This document shows positions 24,935 through 32,533 of a stretch of 36,304 nt of DNA, piece by piece. The stretch's first letter is position 1; every line of letters starts with the position of its first letter. The notes under the pieces are model-generated. The model worked only from the letters and a program-made list of their open reading frames with translations, made no database searches and was not told where the DNA came from. This DNA is from JADGGV01 sp035715725 (lineage in GTDB: Bacteria > Gemmatimonadota > Gemmatimonadetes > Longimicrobiales > RSA9). The stretch lies in assembly GCA_035715725.1 (NCBI GenBank), contig DASTKT010000133.1, positions 1-36,304 on the forward strand, in the 5' to 3' direction. The position numbers and the translations under genes were made by a program.

Positions 24935-25930
24935 ATGACGTGCACGATGGCGTGGAGACGGAACGCCGCGGGTAGGCCGCGCCCGCTCGCCGGCGGCGGC
25001 CGCGCGCGGCGCCGCGCCGCGGCGCTCGCGCCTCGCCTCGCGCCGGCCGCGGCGCTCGCGCTGCTCCTCTCCCTGGCGCCCGCGCTGCGCGCGCAGGCGC
25101 CGCAGGCCCCGCCCGCGCCCGCCGCGGCGCGGCCGGACGCCACGGCGCCGCGCCCGGATTCCGCCGCTGCGCCGGACTCCGCCGCGTTGGCCGACTCGCT
25201 CGCCGCGGTGGTGCTCCCCGGCGCCACCTTCCCGGACCGGCCCGCGGACGGCGTCTACCATCTCGATGAGGCGGGCGTCATCGACGAGGGGGAGGCGCGG
25301 CAGCTCGACCGGATCGGCGAGGCGCTGCTCCGGGACGAGCACGTGCCGATGCTCGTGGTCACGCTGAAGGACCTCGCCTCCCACGGCGCCGCCGGGCAGC
25401 CGATCGAGCGCTATGCCGCGGCGCTCTTCCAGGACTGGCGGATGGGGACCGCGGAGCGCGAGGTCGGCATCCTGCTCCTCGTCTCGGTCGGCGACCGGCG
25501 CGCCCGCATCGAGCTGGGTGCCGGCTGGGGCCGCTCCTACGACCGCGCCGCGGTGCAGGTGATGAACACGCTGATCCTCCCGCTCTTCCGCGACGGGCGC
25601 TACTCGGACGGCGTGCTCGCCGGCGTCCGCGGGTTGGATGCCATGGCACGCGGCCGGCCGCTCCCCGCTCCGCCCACGCCGTGGTGGCAGTGGCCGCTGG
25701 CCGGCGCGATCTTCCTCGGCGTCTCCGCCATCGTCTACTCGGTGATCAACAGCGGCCGCTACGGCTGGGCGTACTCGATCGCCGCGGGGCTGGTCGGCCT
25801 GGTCCTGCTCCTCCTCACCGTCCGCCGCGAGGGGCACCACGCACGCGGCGACGCGCGGCCCGGCGAGCCGCTCGAGCCCGCCGGCGCCGGCGGCGGCGCC
25901 CCGGGCCGCGGAGCCGCCGCGAAGCGCTGA
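24935..25930 (+). CDS. TPM-domain membrane protein
   Basis: A 331-residue protein. After a long arginine-rich N-terminus and a signal-type helix (APAAALALLLSLAPALRAQ), an alanine/proline/aspartate linker leads to a TPM (Psb32/YgcG-like) domain: YHLDEAGVIDEGEARQLDRIGEALLRDEHVPMLVVTL, RYAAALFQDWRMGTAEREVGILLLVSVGDRRARIELGAGW, LPLFRDGRYSDGVLAGV. Two helices follow (WPLAGAIFLGVSAIVYSVI and YSIAAGLVGLVLLLLTV), then a glycine/arginine tail. TPM domains have been described as phosphatase-like in plants and as membrane repair or assembly factors; no activity is assigned here. GAGG lies 8 bases before the ATG at 24935; a second in-frame ATG is at 24947. Confidence 0.8.
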   Translation: MTCTMAWRRNAAGRPRPLAGGGRARRRAAALAPRLAPAAALALLLSLAPALRAQAPQAPPAPAAARPDATAPRPDSAAAPDSAALADSLAAVVLPGATFPDRPADGVYHLDEAGVIDEGEARQLDRIGEALLRDEHVPMLVVTLKDLASHGAAGQPIERYAAALFQDWRMGTAEREVGILLLVSVGDRRARIELGAGWGRSYDRAAVQVMNTLILPLFRDGRYSDGVLAGVRGLDAMARGRPLPAPPTPWWQWPLAGAIFLGVSAIVYSVINSGRYGWAYSIAAGLVGLVLLLLTVRREGHHARGDARPGEPLEPAGAGGGAPGRGAAAKR

Positions 25931-25948
25931 GGCGACGTCCGCTCCTTC

Positions 25949-25979
25949 ACGACGCCGCATCCCGCGGCGCGGGCGTCGT
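25949..25979 (+). terminator. Putative terminator hairpin after the TPM gene
   Basis: ACGACGCCGC (25949-25958) pairs with GCGGGCGTCGT (25969-25979) with one bulged base and a 10-base loop, 18 bases after the stop. No T run. The rest of the 305-base gap before the PEP-CTERM gene holds a degenerate -24/-12 sequence at 26063-26078 but no gene. Confidence 0.45.
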
Positions 25980-26235
25980 CGCGGTGCCGCGGCATGTCGT
26001 GGCGCCGCGACACGCGTGCCGGATTCCAGCGCACTCCTTCCACGTTGCACGCCTCCGTCGGACGGCACGGGACTTGACCTGCCGGCACCGCGCCTCGACA
26101 CGGCCACATCACGGCCGGCGACGAGGATTCGGCCGCGTCCTTCGCGCAGCGCCGGCGCCCGGGCTTCCGCCCCGCGGCGCCGGTTTGGTTTCGTGGCGGC
26201 TCCGCGCCCCTCCAGAACCGGAAGGAGACCTCGCC

Positions 26236-27102
26236 ATGCTCCGCTCCTCCGTCGTTCGCAACGCGTTCCTCGCCGCGGCCGCAGCCGCTGCGTGGGCAGC
26301 CCCGCTGCACGGCCAGCTCGTGCGCTCTGCGTCGGGCACCACCGCTGCGAGCATCCAGCCGACGCTCGACCTGTTCCGGCTCGACCTGGGCGCGCTCAAC
26401 CCGAACGTGGCCGGCTCGTTCGGCTCCGGTCGGCGCGAGATCAACTGGGACGGCGTCCCCGACCAGTTCGCCGCGCCCAACCTGCTGCCGCCGAACTTCT
26501 TCAACGTGAACTCGCCGCGCGGGGTGGTGTTCGGCACGCCGGGAACCGGGGTAGAGGTGAGCGCGAACGCAGTGAACCCGACCTCGACTCCCGTCGAGTT
26601 CGGCAACATCGACCCGACGTATCCGGGTATCTTCGCCGCCTTCAGCCCGCAGAGGCTCTTCACGGGGATCGGCAGCAACCTCGTCGCCGTGAATTTCTTC
26701 GTGCCGGGCTCGACGGGCCTGGCCACCACCCGCGGCTTCGGCGTCGTCTTCTCCGATGTGGACCTGGCCAGCGCGACCTCGCTCATTTTCTTCGACGCGC
26801 TGGACAATTTCCTGGGCTCGTTCTCCGCCCCGGCCGCGGTGGGGGACCAGACGTTCTCGTTCCTCGGCGTCTCCTTCGCGACGGCGGTGATCGGCCGGGT
26901 GCTCATCGTCAGCGGCAATACGGCGCTCGCGGCGGGAGTGCACGAGGTCCCGGGCCTCGATCTCGTGGCCATGGACGACTTCGTCTACGGCGAGCCGCTC
27001 GCCGTCGTGCCGGAGCCGGCCAGCCTGCTCCTGCTCGGCACCGGCCTGGCGGCCCTCGGCGGGTTGGCCCGCCGGCGCCGGCGGCCGCGCCGCGAAGGGT
27101 GA
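26236..27102 (+). CDS. PEP-CTERM sorted exported protein
   Basis: A 288-residue protein: signal peptide (MLRSSVVRNAFLAAAAAAAWAAPLHG), a beta-rich extracellular domain (about 28-250) with NWDGVPDQFAAPN, GVEVSANAVNPTS and FFVPGSTGLATTRGFGVVFSDVDL, and a C-terminal sorting signal from residue 258: VPEPASLLLL, a hydrophobic helix, then an arginine-rich tail. This is the exosortase recognition signal, which leads to cleavage and release into the matrix or surface layer. No exosortase lies in the window. GAAGGAG is 8 bases before the ATG. The body is akin to unnamed secreted proteins with the INWDGVPD motif. Confidence 0.88.
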   Translation: MLRSSVVRNAFLAAAAAAAWAAPLHGQLVRSASGTTAASIQPTLDLFRLDLGALNPNVAGSFGSGRREINWDGVPDQFAAPNLLPPNFFNVNSPRGVVFGTPGTGVEVSANAVNPTSTPVEFGNIDPTYPGIFAAFSPQRLFTGIGSNLVAVNFFVPGSTGLATTRGFGVVFSDVDLASATSLIFFDALDNFLGSFSAPAAVGDQTFSFLGVSFATAVIGRVLIVSGNTALAAGVHEVPGLDLVAMDDFVYGEPLAVVPEPASLLLLGTGLAALGGLARRRRRPRREG

Positions 27103-27150
27103 CTCGCCCGCACTGACGCCGCGGCGCCCGCCGCCGCGGCCGACTCCCCC

Positions 27151-27184
27151 GGACGGCGAGAGCCTTTACGCGCTCTCGCCGTCC
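27151..27184 (+). terminator. Terminator hairpin after the PEP-CTERM gene
   Basis: A perfect 13-base inverted repeat (GGACGGCGAGAGC at 27151-27163 and its complement at 27172-27184) with loop CTTTACGC, 48 bases after the stop. CGCTTATTCTG follows. Confidence 0.65.
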
Positions 27185-27205
27185 CGCTTATTCTGCCCCA
27201 GCCGT

Positions 27206-27241
27206 CCTCGCTGACCTCGCTGCCCTCGCCGACCTCGCTGG
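27206..27241 (+). repeat. Four-copy 9-base tandem repeat
   Basis: CCTCGCTGA, CCTCGCTGC, CCTCGCCGA and CCTCGCTGG occur head to tail just before the ribosome site of the next gene. Copy number could vary by slippage and alter the leader of that gene. Confidence 0.75.
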
Positions 27242-27259
27242 AAGAACAGGAGCGCCCGG

Positions 27260-30200
27260 ATGCGCCCGAACGCCGGCCGACTCGCCGTCCTCCTCCGGCG
27301 CGCGGTCTTCGCCGCGCCCGCATGCCTCATCCTCGCCCACGCGCCCCCGCCGCTCGCCGCGCAGGGGATCGACTCCACGATCACGCGGGAGCTCCACTTC
27401 CGCTTCATCGGGCCCGAGGGGAATCGGGCGGTGGCGGTGGTCGGGGTGCCGGGGGACCCCCTCGTCGCCTACGTGGGCGGCGCCTCGGGGGGCGTGTTCA
27501 AGACGACGAACGGCGGCCACGACTGGACGCCGGTCTTCGACGACCAGCCGGTGCTCGCCATGGGCGCGCTCGCCGTGGCGCCGTCCGACGCGAACGTGCT
27601 CTACGCGGGCACGGGCGAGACGTTCGTGCGCAGCGGCATGAACATGGGCTTCGGCGTCTGGCGCAGCGACGACGCCGGGAAGACGTGGCGCCACGTCGGC
27701 CTCGAGCGCACGGGGCGCATCGGCCGGATCGTGGTGGACCCGCGCGATCCCGACGTCGCGTTCGTCTGCGCGCTCGGGCACACGTACGGGCCGCAGCCGG
27801 AGCGAGGCGTGTTCCGCACGCGCGACGGCGGCGCCACCTGGGAGAAGGTGCTGTTCGTGGACGCCGAGACCGGGTGCTCCGACCTGGCCATGGACCCGAC
27901 GAACCCGCGCATCCTCTTCGCCGGGATGTGGCAGGTGTCCGTCCGCACCTGGATGCTGAAGAGCGGTGGGCCGGGGAGCGGCGTGTTCGTCTCGCGCGAC
28001 GGCGGCACGACGTGGGAGCGGATCCGCGGCCACGGGCTGCCGGAGAAGGAGACGGGGAAGACCGCCGTCGCCGTGGCGGCCAGCGACCCGGGCCGCGTCT
28101 ACGCGCTGATGGAGGACACGGACCCGACGCTGTACCGCTCGGACGACGGCGGCCGGAGCTGGAGCCTGGTCAGCCGCGACCACAACCTGGCCGAGCGGGC
28201 GCCGTACTACGTGCGCTTCGCGGTCGACCCCGCGGACGCGGACCACCTGTTCGTCGCCTCGGTGCGGCTGAGCGAGTCGACGGACGGCGGCAAGACGCTC
28301 CGCGCGGTGGGCGCCGGCGGCGACAACCACGACGTCTGGATCGACCCGAAGAACCCGGCCCGGGTGATGGTCGGCTTCGACGGCGGCGTCATGTTCTCGC
28401 TCGACCGCGGGAAGACGTGGGCGCACCCCGTGCTCCCGATCGCGCAGATGTACCACGTCTACACGGACGACCGCGTGCCGTACTTCGTCTACGGCAACCG
28501 GCAGGACGGCTACTCGTACCGCGGGCCGAGCAACTCGCGTCGGCCCGGGGGCATCCCGCTCGGCCTCTGGTCGTCGGTGGGCGGGTGCGAGAGCGGCTTC
28601 GCGATCCCGGAGCCGAAGGATCCCGACGTCGTCTGGTCCGGCTGCTACGACGGCGGTCTCGAGCGCTTCGACCTGCGCACCGGCCAGACGCGCAACGTCC
28701 GCGTCTGGCCCGACGCCGCCTACGGCTGGACGCCCGCGGACGTGAAGTACCGGTGGAACTGGACGTTCCCGATCGCCATCTCGCCGCACGACGCCGGCAC
28801 CGTCTACGTCGGCAGCCAGTACGTGCACCGCACGACCGACGGCGGCCACTCCTGGCAGACGATCTCGCCCGACCTTACCACGAACGACAGGACGCACCAG
28901 CAGTCGTCCGGCTATCTCACGCCGGACAACCTGATGGTGAACGACGGCGCGACGCTCTTCGCCATTGCCGAGTCGCCCGTCGAGAAGGGCGTGATCTGGG
29001 CCGGGAGCAACGACGGCCTCGTGCACGTCACGCGCGACGGCGGCGCGCACTGGGAGAACGTCACGAAGGCGATCCCGAAGCTCCCGCCCTGGGGCACGGT
29101 CTCGAACATCGAGCCGTCCGCCTACGACGCCGGCGCCGCCTACGTCGCCGTCGACTTCCACCAGGTCGGCGACTTCGACCCCTACATCTTCAAGACCGAG
29201 GACTACGGCCGCTCCTGGAGAGCGCTCGGCGCCGGCATCCCGCGCTCGCCGATGAGCTATGTCCATGTCGTGCGCGAGGATCCGGTCCGGAAGGGGATGC
29301 TCTACGCGGGGACCGACAACGGGCTCTACGTCTCGCTGGACGACGGCCGGAGCTGGGCGTCGCTGCAACCGGGCGCGGACGGTTCCGGGGGAGCGGCTCC
29401 GGGCGTGGCCGGGCGGCGGACCGCCGCGTCGGGACGCGACGGCCGCCTGCCGCACGCGCCGGTCTCCTGGCTGACCGTGCAGCCCCGCTTCGGCGACCTC
29501 GTCGTCGCCACCTACGGCCGCGGCTTCTGGATCCTCGACGACATCACGCCGCTCCGCGAGCTGGACCGCGCCCGCGCCGCCGGCGGGCCGTACCTCTTCC
29601 GGCCGCGCGATGCGTGGCGCTTCCGCCCCGTCGCCACCATCTACTCCGGCGCCGAGGGGCTGGCCGCCGGCTCGAACCCGCCGTACGGCGCCGACCTGAA
29701 CGTCTACCTCCCCCAGGCGACGTCGAAGGATACGCTCCGCGTGCTCGTCCTCGCCCCCGGCGGCGACACCGTCCGGACGCTCGGGCAGGCCGCGCGGTCC
29801 GGGATCAACCGCATCTGGTGGGACCTGCGCTGGGAGGCGCCGCGCAAGGCGAAGCTTCGCACCGCGCCGCCCGGCCGGGGCTGGGTGCCGCTCGGCGCCG
29901 ATGGGACGCGCCCGCTCGTGACCTGGGACCTCGACCTCGTCGGCGGGCAGCTCGGCCCGCTCGCCGCGCCGGACACGTACCGCGTCCGCGTCCTCGCGCA
30001 GGGAAAGGCGCTCGAGGAGCGGCTCGTCGTGCTGAAGGACCCACACTCCGCCGGCAGCGCCGCCGACGCACGCGCGCAGCTCGCGGCCTCGCTCCGGCTG
30101 CGTGCGGACATCGACACCGTCGTCGCCATGATCGACCGGCTCGAGTGGATGCGGAAGGACCTGCACGACATCCCCGCCCGTCTCCAGCGCCGCCCCGGCA

Positions 30201-30541
30201 CCGACACCGTCGTCGCCGCCGCCGCCGCGCTCGCGAAGCAGGCGCTCGAGGTCGAGGGGCTGCTCTACGACGTGAACCTGACCGGCGCGCGCGAGGATGC
30301 GTTCCGCGCGCCGATGCGGCTGTACGGCAAGCTGTCCGCGCTGGCCAGCGACGTCGGCGCCTCCAGCGCGGACTTTCCCCCCACCACCCAGCAGCTCGCG
30401 GTCCTCTCGGAGCTGGAGGCGACGATGGCGGACGCACGAACGAGGCTCGACACCCTGATGCGCGGCGATGCCGCCGCGTTCAACCGGCTGCTGCGGGAGC
30501 ACGAGCTGGACGGCGTGATCGTGACGGAGGCGAGGCCGTGA
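27260..30541 (+). CDS. Exported VPS10/sortilin-like BNR-repeat protein (annotated often as glycosyl hydrolase)
   Basis: A 1093-residue protein. A signal peptide (to PLAAQ) is followed by FRFIGPEGNRAVAVVGVPGDPLVAYVGGASGGVFKTTNGGHDWTPVF and many BNR/Asp-box repeats (SDDAGKTWRHV, TRDGGATWEKV, SRDGGTTWERI, SDDGGRSWSLV, TTDGGHSWQTI, TRDGGAHWENV, TEDYGRSWRAL, SLDDGRSWASL), forming one or two beta-propellers of about 730 residues. The C-terminal third contains GDTVRTLGQAARSGINRIWWDLRW, a beta-sandwich pattern, and a closing helical stretch. Proteins of this design are abundant in Gemmatimonadota and Acidobacteria; enzymatic activity is unproven. The ATG at 27260 follows AGGAG. It overlaps the next gene by four bases. 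Confidence 0.85.
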   Translation: MRPNAGRLAVLLRRAVFAAPACLILAHAPPPLAAQGIDSTITRELHFRFIGPEGNRAVAVVGVPGDPLVAYVGGASGGVFKTTNGGHDWTPVFDDQPVLAMGALAVAPSDANVLYAGTGETFVRSGMNMGFGVWRSDDAGKTWRHVGLERTGRIGRIVVDPRDPDVAFVCALGHTYGPQPERGVFRTRDGGATWEKVLFVDAETGCSDLAMDPTNPRILFAGMWQVSVRTWMLKSGGPGSGVFVSRDGGTTWERIRGHGLPEKETGKTAVAVAASDPGRVYALMEDTDPTLYRSDDGGRSWSLVSRDHNLAERAPYYVRFAVDPADADHLFVASVRLSESTDGGKTLRAVGAGGDNHDVWIDPKNPARVMVGFDGGVMFSLDRGKTWAHPVLPIAQMYHVYTDDRVPYFVYGNRQDGYSYRGPSNSRRPGGIPLGLWSSVGGCESGFAIPEPKDPDVVWSGCYDGGLERFDLRTGQTRNVRVWPDAAYGWTPADVKYRWNWTFPIAISPHDAGTVYVGSQYVHRTTDGGHSWQTISPDLTTNDRTHQQSSGYLTPDNLMVNDGATLFAIAESPVEKGVIWAGSNDGLVHVTRDGGAHWENVTKAIPKLPPWGTVSNIEPSAYDAGAAYVAVDFHQVGDFDPYIFKTEDYGRSWRALGAGIPRSPMSYVHVVREDPVRKGMLYAGTDNGLYVSLDDGRSWASLQPGADGSGGAAPGVAGRRTAASGRDGRLPHAPVSWLTVQPRFGDLVVATYGRGFWILDDITPLRELDRARAAGGPYLFRPRDAWRFRPVATIYSGAEGLAAGSNPPYGADLNVYLPQATSKDTLRVLVLAPGGDTVRTLGQAARSGINRIWWDLRWEAPRKAKLRTAPPGRGWVPLGADGTRPLVTWDLDLVGGQLGPLAAPDTYRVRVLAQGKALEERLVVLKDPHSAGSAADARAQLAASLRLRADIDTVVAMIDRLEWMRKDLHDIPARLQRRPGTDTVVAAAAALAKQALEVEGLLYDVNLTGAREDAFRAPMRLYGKLSALASDVGASSADFPPTTQQLAVLSELEATMADARTRLDTLMRGDAAAFNRLLREHELDGVIVTEARP

Positions 30542-31023
30542 GGGGCGTGGGGGTGGGGGCGGTCGCCGTGGCCTTGATCGGCGCGGCCGGGTGGCCTCTG
30601 GTTTCCCGGGCGTCGACGACGCCCGGGGCGCTCCGCGAAGCCGCGCGCCCCGCATCGCCCGACGAGTCCCCGGTCTACGTCGCCTACTTCTGGCGCGCGC
30701 GCCCCGGCCGCGGCGCCGACTACTCGCGCTACATCCACGAGGTGGCCGAGCCGATCGACGAGGAGGCCCGGCGGATGGGCGCGTTCGAGGAGGTCCACAC
30801 CTACACGCCCTACCTCACGACCGGCGCGCCCGGCACGGACTGGACGCACATGCGCGTCTTCCGCCTCAAGAACTTCGCCGCGCTGGACAGCTTTTCCGCC
30901 CGCATCGACGCCGCCACCGCGAAGATCTACCCCGACCCGGAGAAGCGCCGCGCCGCCACCTCCGGCCGCTCCGCGGACATGCGCGACCTCGTGCGGCAGG
31001 AGATCTGGCGGGATTTCCGGTAG
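30538..31023 (+). CDS. Small exported protein with possible dimeric alpha/beta-barrel fold
   Basis: A 161-residue protein starting at GTG 30538, which overlaps the TGA of the preceding gene (GTGA) and indicates translational coupling. An N-terminal hydrophobic segment (GAVAVALIGAAGWPLV) looks like a signal or anchor. The domain (PVYVAYFWRARPGRGADYSRYIHEVAEPIDEEARRMG, DWTHMRVFRLKNFAALDSFSARIDAATAKIYPD) has the strand-helix rhythm of ABM/Dabb-like dimeric barrels. I do not know the function. Coupling suggests it works with the BNR-repeat protein. Confidence 0.7.
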   Translation: MRGVGVGAVAVALIGAAGWPLVSRASTTPGALREAARPASPDESPVYVAYFWRARPGRGADYSRYIHEVAEPIDEEARRMGAFEEVHTYTPYLTTGAPGTDWTHMRVFRLKNFAALDSFSARIDAATAKIYPDPEKRRAATSGRSADMRDLVRQEIWRDFR

Positions 31024-31056
31024 CGCGGTGGCGCCTGCGTCGGCGGACGGAAGCGA

Positions 31057-31088
31057 ACCAGCCCGGCGGGTCTCCCCGCCGGGCTGGT
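31057..31088. terminator. Bidirectional terminator hairpin between convergent genes
   Basis: A perfect 14-base inverted repeat (ACCAGCCCGGCGGG at 31057-31070 and its complement at 31075-31088) with loop TCTC lies between the convergent stops at 31023 and 31114. It can serve transcripts from both sides. Confidence 0.75.
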
Positions 31089-31113
31089 CCTCGGCCCTCC
31101 CCGCCCCGGGAGC

Positions 31114-32520
31114 CTACGATCCCAGGTTCGGGTTCCCCTGCACCTCGGACAGCGTGAGCGGGAAGCACTCCAGCGAGCCGTACTGCAGCGTCGAGCTGGC
31201 GGGATACGGGCCGTGGAGGTAGAAGTCCAGCCCGTAGTTCTTCTTGTAGCGCCGGATGTCGCCGAGGCGGTGCCCGTCCAGGAACAGCTCGCGGGCGCGC
31301 TGCTCGATCAGCGCGTTGCGGTACGTGACGTCGTCCACCGTCGGGGGGAGGGGCGCCATCCCGGCCACCGCGCGGCGGTTGTTGACGAAGTCGATGTTCG
31401 CCGCGTTCTTCCCCTGCGCCTCGGCCAGGATGTAGCGCGCCTCGATGGCGGAGGCCAGGCGGAGCGCCGCGCTCTTCGTGATCTCGGCGCCGACGAGCGT
31501 GCCATCGTACGTGCTGAACGCCTCGCTCGACTTCGGCACGTTGACCCCCGGCGGCGTGCCGCCGCCGTTCGTCCCGTCCGACACGGTCAGCCGCTGCTGC
31601 GGCACGCGCGGGTCGGAGATCCCGTCGAACATCGTGCCGTCGAGCCCGACCTCGCGGCTGCCGCCGCCGGACGCCTGCGCGGCGACCTGCCACCAGCGGT
31701 TGTTGACGCTCGCGTCGAGGAACGGCGCCCAGAACTGGAAGCCGCGCGTCGCGGCGCTGGCGTCGGACGTCCACGCCGGCGTGACGGCACTGGCGTACGC
31801 GATCGCCTCCGCCTTCTTGTTCAGGTCGAGGGAGGCGCGGGCGGCGCCGACGCGCGCGAAGTTCGTGATCGAGTCCGCGCCGGCGATGTAGCGCTGCATC
31901 GCGGCGTTGCTCGGCTGCCCGAGCGCCCACGTCTTGGCCGCCGCCGCGACCTTGATCGCCTCGTCGAAGCGCGGCGGCGCCATGGCCAGGATCTCGTCGG
32001 ACGTCTTCAGCGGTCCGGTGTTGATCGGCGAGGCGCAGAGCTGCTCGCCGATGTAGACGTAGCTGTAGCCGGCGTAGGCGAGGACGCGAGCGAGGCGCAG
32101 GTCGCGCCCGGCGGAGTCGCCCTCGAGCGCCTTGATCCGCGACGTCACGCTGTCCGCCAGCCAACGCACGCGGTGCAGCGGGTTGTAGACGGCGAGCTGG
32201 TACGTCCCGTTGCTGCTCGGGTCGCCGATGTCGCGGCGCCCGATGTCGCCCTCCTCGAAGTAGACGTGGTGGTTCGTGACCTCGCCGCTGAACTTCGCGG
32301 CGTAGATCCAGTCCCAGTGCGTCATCTGCTGGAACTCGCCGACGACGCCGTTCGCCATCAGGTCGATGTACGTCGGGTTGTTCAGCTTCGGCGCCTCGAG
32401 CGCGCCGGGGTTGTTCACGTCGAGGATCTTGTCGCACGCGGCGACGGCCACGACCGCGGCGGCGACGGCGCCGAGCCGGATGGCGCGCGCCAGCGGGCGC
32501 GAAGCGAAGATCGAGTTCAT
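31114..32520 (-). CDS. SusD/RagB-family outer-membrane lipoprotein
   Basis: The nutrient-binding lid of a SusC/SusD uptake complex, 468 residues. A lipobox VAAC places the lipid anchor at Cys29. DKILDVNNPGALE is the usual SusD opening; LRLARVLAYAGYSYVYIGEQLC and AAALRLASAIEARYILAEAQ-type segments form TPR-like helices, and the C-terminus has NALIEQRARELFLDGHRLGDIRRYKKNYG, the SusD signature near the end. The ATG at 32520 is chosen for its weak GAG site; an ATG at 32529, three codons upstream, is equally open. The gene follows the SusC stop by 13 bases. Substrate is unknown and need not be a glycan. Confidence 0.92.
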   Translation of the reverse strand: MNSIFASRPLARAIRLGAVAAAVVAVAACDKILDVNNPGALEAPKLNNPTYIDLMANGVVGEFQQMTHWDWIYAAKFSGEVTNHHVYFEEGDIGRRDIGDPSSNGTYQLAVYNPLHRVRWLADSVTSRIKALEGDSAGRDLRLARVLAYAGYSYVYIGEQLCASPINTGPLKTSDEILAMAPPRFDEAIKVAAAAKTWALGQPSNAAMQRYIAGADSITNFARVGAARASLDLNKKAEAIAYASAVTPAWTSDASAATRGFQFWAPFLDASVNNRWWQVAAQASGGGSREVGLDGTMFDGISDPRVPQQRLTVSDGTNGGGTPPGVNVPKSSEAFSTYDGTLVGAEITKSAALRLASAIEARYILAEAQGKNAANIDFVNNRRAVAGMAPLPPTVDDVTYRNALIEQRARELFLDGHRLGDIRRYKKNYGLDFYLHGPYPASSTLQYGSLECFPLTLSEVQGNPNLGS

Positions 32521-32533
32521 CGGTCTCATCCGC

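Noticed and set aside
27188..30655. Minus-strand open frame of 1155 residues opposite the BNR-repeat protein
   Set aside because: Histidine/arginine/valine-rich composition without motifs, the usual antisense shadow of a GC-rich gene; the plus strand has signal peptide and BNR repeats.
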